From: Paenibacillus nuruki
Lineage (GTDB): Bacteria > Bacillota > Bacilli > Paenibacillales > Paenibacillaceae
DNA: 64,000 bases
Direction: 5' to 3'
Assembly (NCBI RefSeq): GCF_001721045.1
Contig: NZ_MDER01000032.1
Span: 186,001 to 250,000 of the forward strand
The notes beneath the pieces were generated by a model that saw only the letters and a list, made by a program, of their open reading frames with translations, had not been told where the DNA came from and did not search any database. Below are positions 7,511 through 15,144 of the stretch, one piece after another. Positions within the stretch are counted from its first letter, which is position 1. Each line of letters starts with the position of its first letter. The translations under genes were made by a program, and so were the position numbers.

Positions 7511-8326
7511 ATGTACGTGCAACAACCGATAGCTATATTTGACTCCGGTGTGGGAGGATTAACTGTTGCAAAAGAAGTTATGCGACAACTACCACGCGAA
7601 AAAATCATTTATTTTGGAGATACTGAGCGTGCTCCTTATGGACCTCGTTCTCTCGAAGAAGTTAGAGAATTTACAGAGCAAATTGTGAATTATTTAATGA
7701 CCTTTCAACCTAAAATGATAGTGATTGCTTGTAACACCGCAACGGCAGCAGCCTTAGAACATATCAGTTCAAAAGTGTCTATACCGGTAATCGGTGTAAT
7801 TCATCCAGGTTCAAGAGCAGCGATTAGTGCAACTAAAACAGGCTTTGTCGGCGTTATTGGTACGGTCGGAACGATTAATAGTGGTGCATATTCAGCAGCG
7901 TTGAAGCAATTATCACCGTTTATACAGGTATACAGTCAGGCTTGCCCTGAATTTGTTCCTTTAGTCGAACGTGGTGTATTTCTAGACGATGAAGCTTATG
8001 AGGTAGCACAGCAAGTGTTAGCGCCTGTACGTAGTTATCCGATTGATTGTCTGATTCTAGGTTGTACGCATTATCCATTTCTACATGAAGCGATTCAAGC
8101 TGCTGTCGGCCCTGATGTTAAGTTGATCAATTCAGCCGAAGAAACAGCACGTGAGATCAGTACTATTTTGTACAATAAAGGCAAGCTAGCGCTTACTGAA
8201 GAGTTGCCTGTCCATGAATTTTTCTGTAGTGGCACCGCAGAGATATTTCAACACATTGCCCGTCAATGGCTAGGAGAGCAGATTAAGCTTACTCCTGTAT
8301 TATGGCAAGTCTCACGAATGGTGTAG
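7511..8326 (+). CDS. murI: Glutamate racemase
   Basis: Interconverts L- and D-glutamate; the D form is used in peptidoglycan stems. The 271-aa protein has the two catalytic cysteines in their motifs, VIACNTATAAAL (about residues 72-83) and LGCTHYPFL (about 183-191), and the N-terminal IFDSGVGGLTVA substrate loop. Start is ATG 7511 with AAAAGGAAG just upstream, downstream of the predicted transcription start. It is monocistronic, with a terminator shared with the convergent mtnK operon. Confidence 0.95.
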   Translation: MYVQQPIAIFDSGVGGLTVAKEVMRQLPREKIIYFGDTERAPYGPRSLEEVREFTEQIVNYLMTFQPKMIVIACNTATAAALEHISSKVSIPVIGVIHPGSRAAISATKTGFVGVIGTVGTINSGAYSAALKQLSPFIQVYSQACPEFVPLVERGVFLDDEAYEVAQQVLAPVRSYPIDCLILGCTHYPFLHEAIQAAVGPDVKLINSAEETAREISTILYNKGKLALTEELPVHEFFCSGTAEIFQHIARQWLGEQIKLTPVLWQVSRMV

Positions 8327-8366
8327 TATAGAGCATTTGGATCTCTGCATCTATTCAAAAGTACAT

Positions 8367-8410
8367 AAAAAAGCTACCTTTACTCTTGAAGAGTTGGAGG
8401 TAGCTTTTTT
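8367..8410. terminator. Bidirectional terminator between murI and mtnK
   Basis: AAAAAAGCTACCT...AGGTAGCTTTTTT with A and T tracts on either side, placed between convergent genes. Confidence 0.9.
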
Positions 8411-8461
8411 GATGCTGCTGTTCATCTATTCTACATTCAAACGATATGGTGATCTGAAAAG

Positions 8462-9670
8462 TTAGATATGCACGATAGATGCTCCTTTAACGACCTGTTG
8501 TAGCGCCTGTACGATTTGCGAAGGACTTTCGTATAACGAACGGTTTACTATAAAATCACGTCCTAGCGCAGCTGCATTGCGTTTGACAGCCAGTCGGTGA
8601 GCATCTTCTGTGATCGCTTCAATATCCCGAGCATGAGCCAAACCGAAAATACGACGAATGATCTCACTTCCTGCGAAACCAACAGCATCTGCCCAAATAT
8701 GTTGTAACTGATATTCCAGATAACCTTCAACCTGTGCAAAATCGTCTACGTTGTTCTGTCGCCATAGATTGGAGAACGTTATTGTAAATACATCCCATAC
8801 TTGAGTGATATGAAATAACAGTGCAGCTCGGTCACTTTCTTCACGAGCCAGTGCAGACAATAGAGTATTAGCTATAAATAGACCTACATCAAACCCGATC
8901 GGTCCGTAAAAAGCAAACTCAGGATCGATAACTTTGGTTTCTTCGTCACTGGCAAAAATACTACCGGTATGCAGATCACCATGTAGCAAAGCTTCGGCAT
9001 GGGTCATAAATGTCTGCTTCAACTTCGCCGCTTCTAATAAAAGAACTTGATCGTTCCATAATGCTTCTGCCGTAGGACGCAAAATATCTTCTACATCGTT
9101 AGTCTCATGGTCAAATAGTGGATACGTGAATACAAAATTTTCTGTAATTTTACACAATTCAGGATTGTGAAATTGTAGTGCTAGTTCACGCTTTTCCTGC
9201 GGACCCATTGCAAAGTCTGATGTTGCAAAAAGAGTCTTTGCTAGAAATTCACCAATATGGGTGGAGAGTAACGGATACGTAGAACCACTGGCTAACCCTG
9301 TACGTACAATAGTGAGATGAGACAGATCTTCCATAACGGTAATGGCATAAGCTGCATCGGTATAATAAATTTCCGGTACAAACTGAGGTACATGTTTGGC
9401 GAAATGTCGCAATGCTTCACTTTCGATCACAGCACGGTTCAAAGTCAAAGGCCAACCTTCTCCAATCACACGTACATAAGGAAGAGCTTGCTTGATAATA
9501 ATGCCACGCTGAGCAGCAGGTTCTGTGATCCGAAATACCATATTAAGATTCCCATCACCAATTTCATGACAGACCAGATCGGCATTGCTATCGAATAACT
9601 CTAATTTTTTGGCAAGGGTGATTGCTGTATGTTCTGTAAGAGCTTCATACGATGGTTGAGAAAGGGTCAT
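8462..9670 (-). CDS. mtnK: S-methyl-5-thioribose kinase
   Basis: Phosphorylates 5-methylthioribose (MTR) at C1 in methionine salvage. The 402-aa protein has the aminoglycoside/choline-kinase-like fold: EIGDGNLNMVFRI nucleotide loop (about residues 36-48), MEDLSHL, the catalytic HGDLHTGS (about 230-237) and the metal-binding IDPEFAFYGPIGFD. HGDLHTGS and DPEFAFYG are MtnK hallmarks. It is the last gene of a minus-strand operon with a complete sugar-type ABC transporter, and this suggests that imported MTR or a related pentose is phosphorylated on entry. No mtnA is nearby. The start has an AAGGAGG-type site. Confidence 0.9.
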   Translation of the reverse strand: MTLSQPSYEALTEHTAITLAKKLELFDSNADLVCHEIGDGNLNMVFRITEPAAQRGIIIKQALPYVRVIGEGWPLTLNRAVIESEALRHFAKHVPQFVPEIYYTDAAYAITVMEDLSHLTIVRTGLASGSTYPLLSTHIGEFLAKTLFATSDFAMGPQEKRELALQFHNPELCKITENFVFTYPLFDHETNDVEDILRPTAEALWNDQVLLLEAAKLKQTFMTHAEALLHGDLHTGSIFASDEETKVIDPEFAFYGPIGFDVGLFIANTLLSALAREESDRAALLFHITQVWDVFTITFSNLWRQNNVDDFAQVEGYLEYQLQHIWADAVGFAGSEIIRRIFGLAHARDIEAITEDAHRLAVKRNAAALGRDFIVNRSLYESPSQIVQALQQVVKGASIVHI

Positions 9671-9734
9671 ATCGAATATCCTCCTTTAAAAATCAAGTAT
9701 TTAGTATGTCCTATAGCCGATCCAACGTTTTAAG

Positions 9735-10721
9735 TTATACTTTTTGACGTTTACGATGCACAAAAGTTACTGCCAAAGCGAGAACAAGTACTGCTCCTTT
9801 GATAATATCTGTAGTGTAATACTGGACATGAAGCATAGTCATTCCATTGACGAGTACTCCCATCAACACAGCACCGAAAAAAGTACCGATAACATTCGGA
9901 CGACCTGCACCAAATACCGAGTAGCCTACAAATACGGCTGCAAGTGCATCCATTTGCATCGACGATCCTGCATCAATCTGACCTGAACCGACACGAGCTG
10001 CAAATAAAATCCCGCCAACTGCTGCAAATACACCGGAAGCTACATAAGCAAGGGTACGCACACGATTCACACGTAGACCGGATAGGCGAGCCGCTTCTTC
10101 ATTACTACCTGTCATAATCATTTGTCGTCCGCCACGTGTATATTTGAAGAATAAGTGCATCCCAATCACAGCGACCAGCATTAGAATAACAGGGAAAGGA
10201 ACACCTAATAATTTACCCTGACCAATCCATAGAAATGAATCCAACATCACACCGGGTGCTTTGGTTCCATCTTGAAATTGCATATTATTGTAGATCGAAT
10301 ACCCTTTTGTATACGTTCTATGAATGCCGCTAACTATATACATCACAGCTAGTGTAGCCAGTAGATCAGGAATACGAATTTTGACAATCAAAAAAGAATT
10401 TAATAATCCGACCAGTGCGCCAATAATCAAAGGAACAATCAATACCAGAATCAAAGGCATCTGATGCCAGACCATCATCGCTGCCACTACAACAGTCGTG
10501 AGCGATACGGTCGAGCCCGCAGAGAGATCGAATCCATCTACAGTTAGTGAAATCGTAATCCCAATCGCAACAAATGTGACAATTGAGATGGAACGCAAAA
10601 TATCGCTGATATTGTTGTAGGTGAAAAAGTGTTGATTATAAATAGAGAAAAAGAGTAGCACAAGCCCGATAAAGATCAAAGCTCCATAACGATACGAGAA
10701 TTGAGCGATTTTGTGATTCAT
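9735..10721 (-). CDS. Sugar-type ABC transporter permease (RbsC family)
   Basis: A 328-aa membrane protein with about 8-10 hydrophobic segments. The branched-chain/ribose permease signature is clear: TVDGFDLSAGSTVSL near residues 60-75 and the EAA-like loop GSNEEAARLSGLRVNRV near 205-220. Only one permease gene is present, so it probably acts as a homodimer. Its ATG overlaps the stop of the ATPase gene by 4 bp, indicating translational coupling. Substrate is inferred from mtnK immediately downstream (63-bp gap) to be methylthioribose or a similar pentose. Confidence 0.88.
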   Translation of the reverse strand: MNHKIAQFSYRYGALIFIGLVLLFFSIYNQHFFTYNNISDILRSISIVTFVAIGITISLTVDGFDLSAGSTVSLTTVVVAAMMVWHQMPLILVLIVPLIIGALVGLLNSFLIVKIRIPDLLATLAVMYIVSGIHRTYTKGYSIYNNMQFQDGTKAPGVMLDSFLWIGQGKLLGVPFPVILMLVAVIGMHLFFKYTRGGRQMIMTGSNEEAARLSGLRVNRVRTLAYVASGVFAAVGGILFAARVGSGQIDAGSSMQMDALAAVFVGYSVFGAGRPNVIGTFFGAVLMGVLVNGMTMLHVQYYTTDIIKGAVLVLALAVTFVHRKRQKV

Positions 10722-12247
10722 ACAAGTTCCTCCCGGCCAGCGCTGGCATAATATAACAAATCTTCTTGTGAAGCTTCTCCATAGTTAAAAGATTTCATGA
10801 TTTTACCATCACACATGACGAGGATACGATCAGCCAGCCCGATCGCTTCTTCAAATTCACACGTAAGGTATAAAATGCCTTTACCTTGACCAGCTAGTTC
10901 TCCGATCACTTTGAAAATATCCCGTTTGGCTCCAATATCGACGCCTTTAGTCGGTTCATCGAGTATAAAAAGTTCTGCATCTGTCTGCATCCATTTCCCA
11001 ATCGCTACTTTCTGTTGATTTCCTCCACTAAGATAGCCCGTTAACTGCTGATCCGATGACGTTTTGATGCCTAGCGACTTAATCAGTTGATCACCATGCT
11101 GTTTTTCAGCAGTTTTCGAGACGATACCCATACGGGTAATTTTTTTCAAAATAGGTAAGCTTAAATTATGCAGCACCGATTCTTTGACCAGAATACCTTC
11201 TTTACGGCGTTCTTCAGGAACAAGCACAATCCCGGAAGTAAGCGCATGATAAGGCGTTTTGGAATGTAGGTTACGACCGCTTAATTGAATTGTGCCTCGT
11301 TCGGGTTGATCCGCGCCGAATAATAATTTAGACAATTCCGTTTTGCCGGCACCAACCAATCCCACGACAGCAACAACTTCACCACGTCGAACTTCCAGAT
11401 CGACCCCTTGTACATATCGACCTGCTGCTAGATCAGATACGGTTAATAGAGGGTCACCAATCGTTACAAATGTTTTGGGATATTTTTCTGCAAAAGCTCG
11501 ACCGAGCATCGAGTGTACCACTTCATTAGCATTGGTCTCAGCTGTAGCCACAGTACTTACCTTTTTGCCATCACGCATCACTGTAATCTTATCGCAGACT
11601 CTAAAAATTTCAGGCAGTCGATGGGAAATAAAAATAACCCCGATTCCTTGTGCTTTCAAGCCTTCCATGATGGTAAATAATCGTTCGGCTTCTTCCATAC
11701 TCAGTGGAGCTGTAGGTTCATCGAAAATAACGAATTTAGCTTGTTCTGCCATAATGCGTGCGATTAATACCAACTGCTTTTCCGCTAAAGACAATTCACT
11801 CACCTGTTGACGAGCAGAGATCGCAAATCCTAACTTTTGCAAAATCGCTTCAGCTTGCTGATAAATAGATTTCCAATGCAGAATTGGACTGCCTTGAGAA
11901 GAAGTCAGATGACTGAGTAAAATATTTTCGGCGACTGACAACTGGGGAATAAGCGAAGTGTCTACTTCTTGATAGACACACTGAATCCCGGCTTGCTTGG
12001 CGGCGGCTGGCGAATCGATCTTGACTTGCTCACCGTTGATCACAATATGACCTTGGTCAGAAGTATAAGCACCCGATAAAATTTTCATCAATGTACTTTT
12101 GCCTGCGCCATTTGCTCCGAGTAGTGCATGAATCTCACCACTATTTACTGTAAATTCCACATCGGTTAGTGCAGGTACATTGGCAAATGACTTATAGATG
12201 CCGTTCATCACTAGACTACCTGTTGAGACATGTAGAGGAGTATTCAT
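10718..12247 (-). CDS. Sugar-type ABC transporter ATPase with two NBDs (RbsA family)
   Basis: A 509-aa ATPase with fused nucleotide-binding domains. NBD1 has Walker A GANGAGKST (about residues 43-51), LSLAEKQL as signature and FDEPTAPLS; NBD2 has a degenerate Walker A GLVGAGKTE and LSGGNQQKV with LDEPTKGVD. The asymmetric pair is typical of RbsA/MglA-type importers, where NBD1 has the weaker signature motif. It powers the RbsC-like permease next to it. A strong stem-loop separates it from the binding-protein gene upstream, so its mRNA level may be lower. Confidence 0.9.
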   Translation of the reverse strand: MNTPLHVSTGSLVMNGIYKSFANVPALTDVEFTVNSGEIHALLGANGAGKSTLMKILSGAYTSDQGHIVINGEQVKIDSPAAAKQAGIQCVYQEVDTSLIPQLSVAENILLSHLTSSQGSPILHWKSIYQQAEAILQKLGFAISARQQVSELSLAEKQLVLIARIMAEQAKFVIFDEPTAPLSMEEAERLFTIMEGLKAQGIGVIFISHRLPEIFRVCDKITVMRDGKKVSTVATAETNANEVVHSMLGRAFAEKYPKTFVTIGDPLLTVSDLAAGRYVQGVDLEVRRGEVVAVVGLVGAGKTELSKLLFGADQPERGTIQLSGRNLHSKTPYHALTSGIVLVPEERRKEGILVKESVLHNLSLPILKKITRMGIVSKTAEKQHGDQLIKSLGIKTSSDQQLTGYLSGGNQQKVAIGKWMQTDAELFILDEPTKGVDIGAKRDIFKVIGELAGQGKGILYLTCEFEEAIGLADRILVMCDGKIMKSFNYGEASQEDLLYYASAGREELV

Positions 12248-12285
12248 GGGATTGTTCCTTTCGCATCCATATCTGTATAGACAAA

Positions 12286-12315
12286 ATCCGGATCGGTCTC
12301 CTAAGAAACCGCCGG
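12286..12315 (-). promoter_or_regulatory. Intercistronic stem-loop between binding protein and ATPase genes
   Basis: On the minus strand TCCGG-CGGTTTC pairs with GAGACCG-AT-CCGGA over a 4-nt loop, followed by TTTTG. This resembles a weak attenuator or mRNA-stabilising hairpin, as often found after binding-protein genes. Confidence 0.6.
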
Positions 12316-12355
12316 AATGTGGGTCTACATTAAAGTAGGAATGTATGTTTTTGGA

Positions 12356-13447
12356 TTATTGTCCAGCCACCGATTTTTCTAGTGCTTTTAATTGATCAGT
12401 ATTCCCTTGATCACTTTCGCCCCAGCCTTTTACATATTCATTGAGATCTGCTGTCGTTACTTTTTTGTCTTTGGGTAGATCATCACGCTGTACATAGACA
12501 GGTTCCAATTCTACTTTTTCATCTTTGGTGTTGCCAGCGAATTTTTGGTACAAATAACGAACTTGTACACGTCCGATTGTTGTCGGGTCAACAGCTGCTG
12601 AAGCGATCCACGGACTATTTTTATCCTGAATCAAATTCAAATCTTCATCACTCAGATCAATACCATAGACTTTGATCTCATCACGTCCCGCTTGCTTGAT
12701 TGCATTTGTTGCGCCTTTAGCGAATTCATCCCAAGCTGCCCAGACAGCTGTAATATCACCTTTATTTGGATATTGTTTTAAAATAGCTTCCATTTGTGTC
12801 TGTGCATCCAATTGAGCATTGTCTGCTGTACCGAAAGCGGCAATTTCTTTGATATCTGGATATTTGGCTTGGAATGCTTTATACGAAATTTGACGAGATT
12901 CCATAGGAGGGAAGCCAGCAACCCAAATTTTAACGATATTGCCTTTACCATTTGCATCTTTCGCCAGTTGGTCTAACGTTAACTCCGCCATTTTCTGATC
13001 GTTTTGTGCCAGATTAGTTACGCCTTGTACGCCATCTAATGCAGAGTCAAAAGCAACGATAGGGATATTGGCTTGCACTGCTTTTTGTACGCCCATTGTA
13101 AGAGCACCTGCGTCTCCATGATCAAGTAAGATTCCATCGAACTCACCCTGATTTACAGCTGCATCGAGAGCAGAAGCCATTTTGCTCAGATCGTTATCTG
13201 CTGTAATGACTGTAACGGTTCCACCATATTTGGCAACTTGATTTTTTACACCATCTACATATTGAGCTGAAAAAGTTCCGTTGTTTAAACGCATAATGAG
13301 AGCGATATTTTTACCTTTAAGTGGTTGATCAGAAGAACCTGTAGCCGTGGCATCATTACTGGCCGCTCCATTACCGCAAGCACTTAAAGCCATTACCAAA
13401 ACTACCATTAATGTAAGCAAGCTAGCTAACTTTGAACTCTTTTTCAT
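12356..13447 (-). CDS. Sugar ABC transporter substrate-binding lipoprotein
   Basis: A 363-aa extracellular lipoprotein: Lys-rich start, hydrophobic segment and lipobox LSAC with the lipidated Cys at residue 24. The mature part is a type I periplasmic-binding fold (RbsB/peripla_BP_4), with GKNIALIMRLNNGTFSAQYV, GILLDHGDAGAL and VAAWAAWDEFAKGA-like segments in order. It is the first gene of the minus-strand operon ending in mtnK and should capture the sugar, probably methylthioribose or another pentose derivative. Expression is expected from the strong promoter at 13510-13538. Confidence 0.9.
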   Translation of the reverse strand: MKKSSKLASLLTLMVVLVMALSACGNGAASNDATATGSSDQPLKGKNIALIMRLNNGTFSAQYVDGVKNQVAKYGGTVTVITADNDLSKMASALDAAVNQGEFDGILLDHGDAGALTMGVQKAVQANIPIVAFDSALDGVQGVTNLAQNDQKMAELTLDQLAKDANGKGNIVKIWVAGFPPMESRQISYKAFQAKYPDIKEIAAFGTADNAQLDAQTQMEAILKQYPNKGDITAVWAAWDEFAKGATNAIKQAGRDEIKVYGIDLSDEDLNLIQDKNSPWIASAAVDPTTIGRVQVRYLYQKFAGNTKDEKVELEPVYVQRDDLPKDKKVTTADLNEYVKGWGESDQGNTDQLKALEKSVAGQ

Positions 13448-13496
13448 TTTCTTTTCCCCCTGTACATAATCGCTTTAAAGCTTTCAAGTAATTAAT

Positions 13497-13538
13497 TATA
13501 TTAAAATTTAATATAGAAGCTAAAACCAAGTATGTCAA
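13497..13538 (-). promoter_or_regulatory. Operon promoter with a 19-bp palindrome over the -10
   Basis: Minus strand: TTGACA (13533-13538), 17-bp spacer, TATATT (13510-13515). The -10 is the first arm of a perfect odd palindrome, TATATTAAA-A-TTTAATATA in plus orientation (13497-13515). A dimeric repressor bound here would block RNA polymerase. The regulator is not identified. No SAM riboswitch elements were found between this promoter and the first gene. Confidence 0.65.
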
Positions 13539-13720
13539 TGGGTTTTATGTAATTTGATGATTTTTGTCGAAAAGTACGCGATAAGAATAAACATTTACTA
13601 TAAAAAAAGTATAAAATTAGATATCAATCAGTAACCTAAAGGGTAATATATAAGTAACTAAACTTTTAAATGCTTGATTGGTTGTCTAAACATCGTTGTC
13701 TCAACATTCTTTCGATAGAA

Positions 13721-13737
13721 AGGAGGTGAAAGCTCCT
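13721..13737 (+). promoter_or_regulatory. Ribosome-binding site inside a short hairpin
   Basis: AGGAG-gtgaaag-CTCCT: the near-perfect Shine-Dalgarno AGGAGGTGA can pair with CTCCT right before the ATG. A 5-bp stem is weak, but its placement could tune translation. Confidence 0.4.
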
Positions 13738-15114
13738 ATGAAGTATCGAGTGTTAGCTTTGTTGATTGCTTTGTTTTTGTATTATTTTACACATCATGAT
13801 ATTGCTCATGCCGATGGAGAAGTATCGAATTCTGATTCATCCACTGCTCAGACTTCATCGACGACAAATGAATCGGCGAAGTCCACAACAAGCTTAGTTG
13901 GTAATGTATTAAGTAGCACAACCAGTTCGATCAGTAATGTAGTCAAAGATACCGTCAAAGGTACAACAGATACTGTCGACAAAACAGTAGACAATGTATC
14001 CAACACTGTAAAAGACACAACCAGTCAAGTATCTACTACAGTAGATCAAGCCACTACAGATGCCACTACGATTGTCAAAGACGTTGTAGATCTACCTGTT
14101 AATGTCATTCAAGAAGTAGATCAAGCAGCTAATGGACAATCTTCTGATGTATTAGGTAGTGTAACTTCTGCAGTAGATCAGACGGTGAACAATGTTACAG
14201 ACACTGTGCAACATACTGTAGACAACACAACTAATACCGTTACAGGTGTCTTAGATTCTACCGTTAAAACAGTAGAGGATACGGTCACTTCTGTTGTAGA
14301 TACAACCACAACGGTTATACCCGAAGTCGTACCTGTTGTTCCTGATGTGCCGGTGATCAATCTTCCGCCGATTGTACCGCAGCTTCCAGTAGACGTTCGA
14401 CCTACTCCGGTACCGGATGATTCCGTAGCACCGAATCCATCGAAAGATACAACTGCAACTCACCATTCTCAGAAAAATAGTACTCAAGGTGATCCGGATA
14501 GTCATACACCAGCTATGCCACCGGTTCAACCTGCTGTCCCATCGGTTCATATTGCAACGCAGTCCCCATCGACAGAGGCAGTTCAATCTTCACCGATCAA
14601 TGAGTCTAACGATAAAGATATACCAGCTTCAATTCCATCACTACCCAAATCTATTTCCAAAAATATTTCTACGATTCCAAGTCCAGTTCAAGAAAAAGTT
14701 CAATCTGTTCAGACATCATCAGATGCAACAGCATTGCCAGTAGATGAATCTGTATCTGATGGATCAAATCCAGATGCGTTGGCAATTCAGACATCTGTTG
14801 AACCAGAACCATCCAGTAAGCCATTCATTTCAGATGTGAAAGGAACAGAACCTGTTTCTCCAAGCGCAGCGATTTGGCTTGATATTCAAGGCGTGCAAGG
14901 ATTAGTCGTTGCACATTCTTCAAGTTCAGCAGAATGGTCTAGTAACAGTAATCCTTCCAATTCGCAAAATGTATTTGTTAATAATCGTTTGGCAAATTGG
15001 AAGCATTATCGTATTCATCTTTTAACGTACCGTGCTCAATCCGAGCATGGCAGTAATCAATGGACACATGCACCACCAGGACAACCACCGCAAGAAGCTC
15101 CCTATTTTATTTGA
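13738..15114 (+). CDS. Secreted repeat-rich surface protein of the sortase cassette
   Basis: A 458-aa exported protein of unknown family. Residues 1-26 are a signal peptide (Lys/Arg start, LLIALFLYYF core, cleavage near AHA-DG). Residues about 55-200 are Thr/Val/Asp-rich repeats of the type TVxxTVDxxVxxT, with hydrophobic residues spaced as in amphipathic helices. A Pro-rich segment (about 195-230) and a long Ser/Pro/Thr-rich region follow. The last 85 residues look more ordered (WLDIQGVQGLVVAHS, ANWKHYRIHLL) and end in PPGQPPQEAPYFI. No LPXTG motif or hydrophobic tail is present. ATG 13738 follows AGGAGGTGA. It is 30 bp before the LPXTG gene and presumably co-transcribed with the sortase. 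Confidence 0.72.
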   Translation: MKYRVLALLIALFLYYFTHHDIAHADGEVSNSDSSTAQTSSTTNESAKSTTSLVGNVLSSTTSSISNVVKDTVKGTTDTVDKTVDNVSNTVKDTTSQVSTTVDQATTDATTIVKDVVDLPVNVIQEVDQAANGQSSDVLGSVTSAVDQTVNNVTDTVQHTVDNTTNTVTGVLDSTVKTVEDTVTSVVDTTTTVIPEVVPVVPDVPVINLPPIVPQLPVDVRPTPVPDDSVAPNPSKDTTATHHSQKNSTQGDPDSHTPAMPPVQPAVPSVHIATQSPSTEAVQSSPINESNDKDIPASIPSLPKSISKNISTIPSPVQEKVQSVQTSSDATALPVDESVSDGSNPDALAIQTSVEPEPSSKPFISDVKGTEPVSPSAAIWLDIQGVQGLVVAHSSSSAEWSSNSNPSNSQNVFVNNRLANWKHYRIHLLTYRAQSEHGSNQWTHAPPGQPPQEAPYFI

Positions 15115-15144
15115 AAAAATAAAAATTAAAGGGAGCGATTAACA

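Noticed and set aside
13448-13696. SAM (S-box) riboswitch upstream of the MTR transporter operon
   Set aside because: No S-box core or terminator was found between the promoter and the first gene; the promoter lies only about 60 bp upstream.
14178-14743. Overlapping frames in the secreted repeat-protein gene
   Set aside because: Shadows of low-complexity Thr/Val/Asp codons, without starts or family features.
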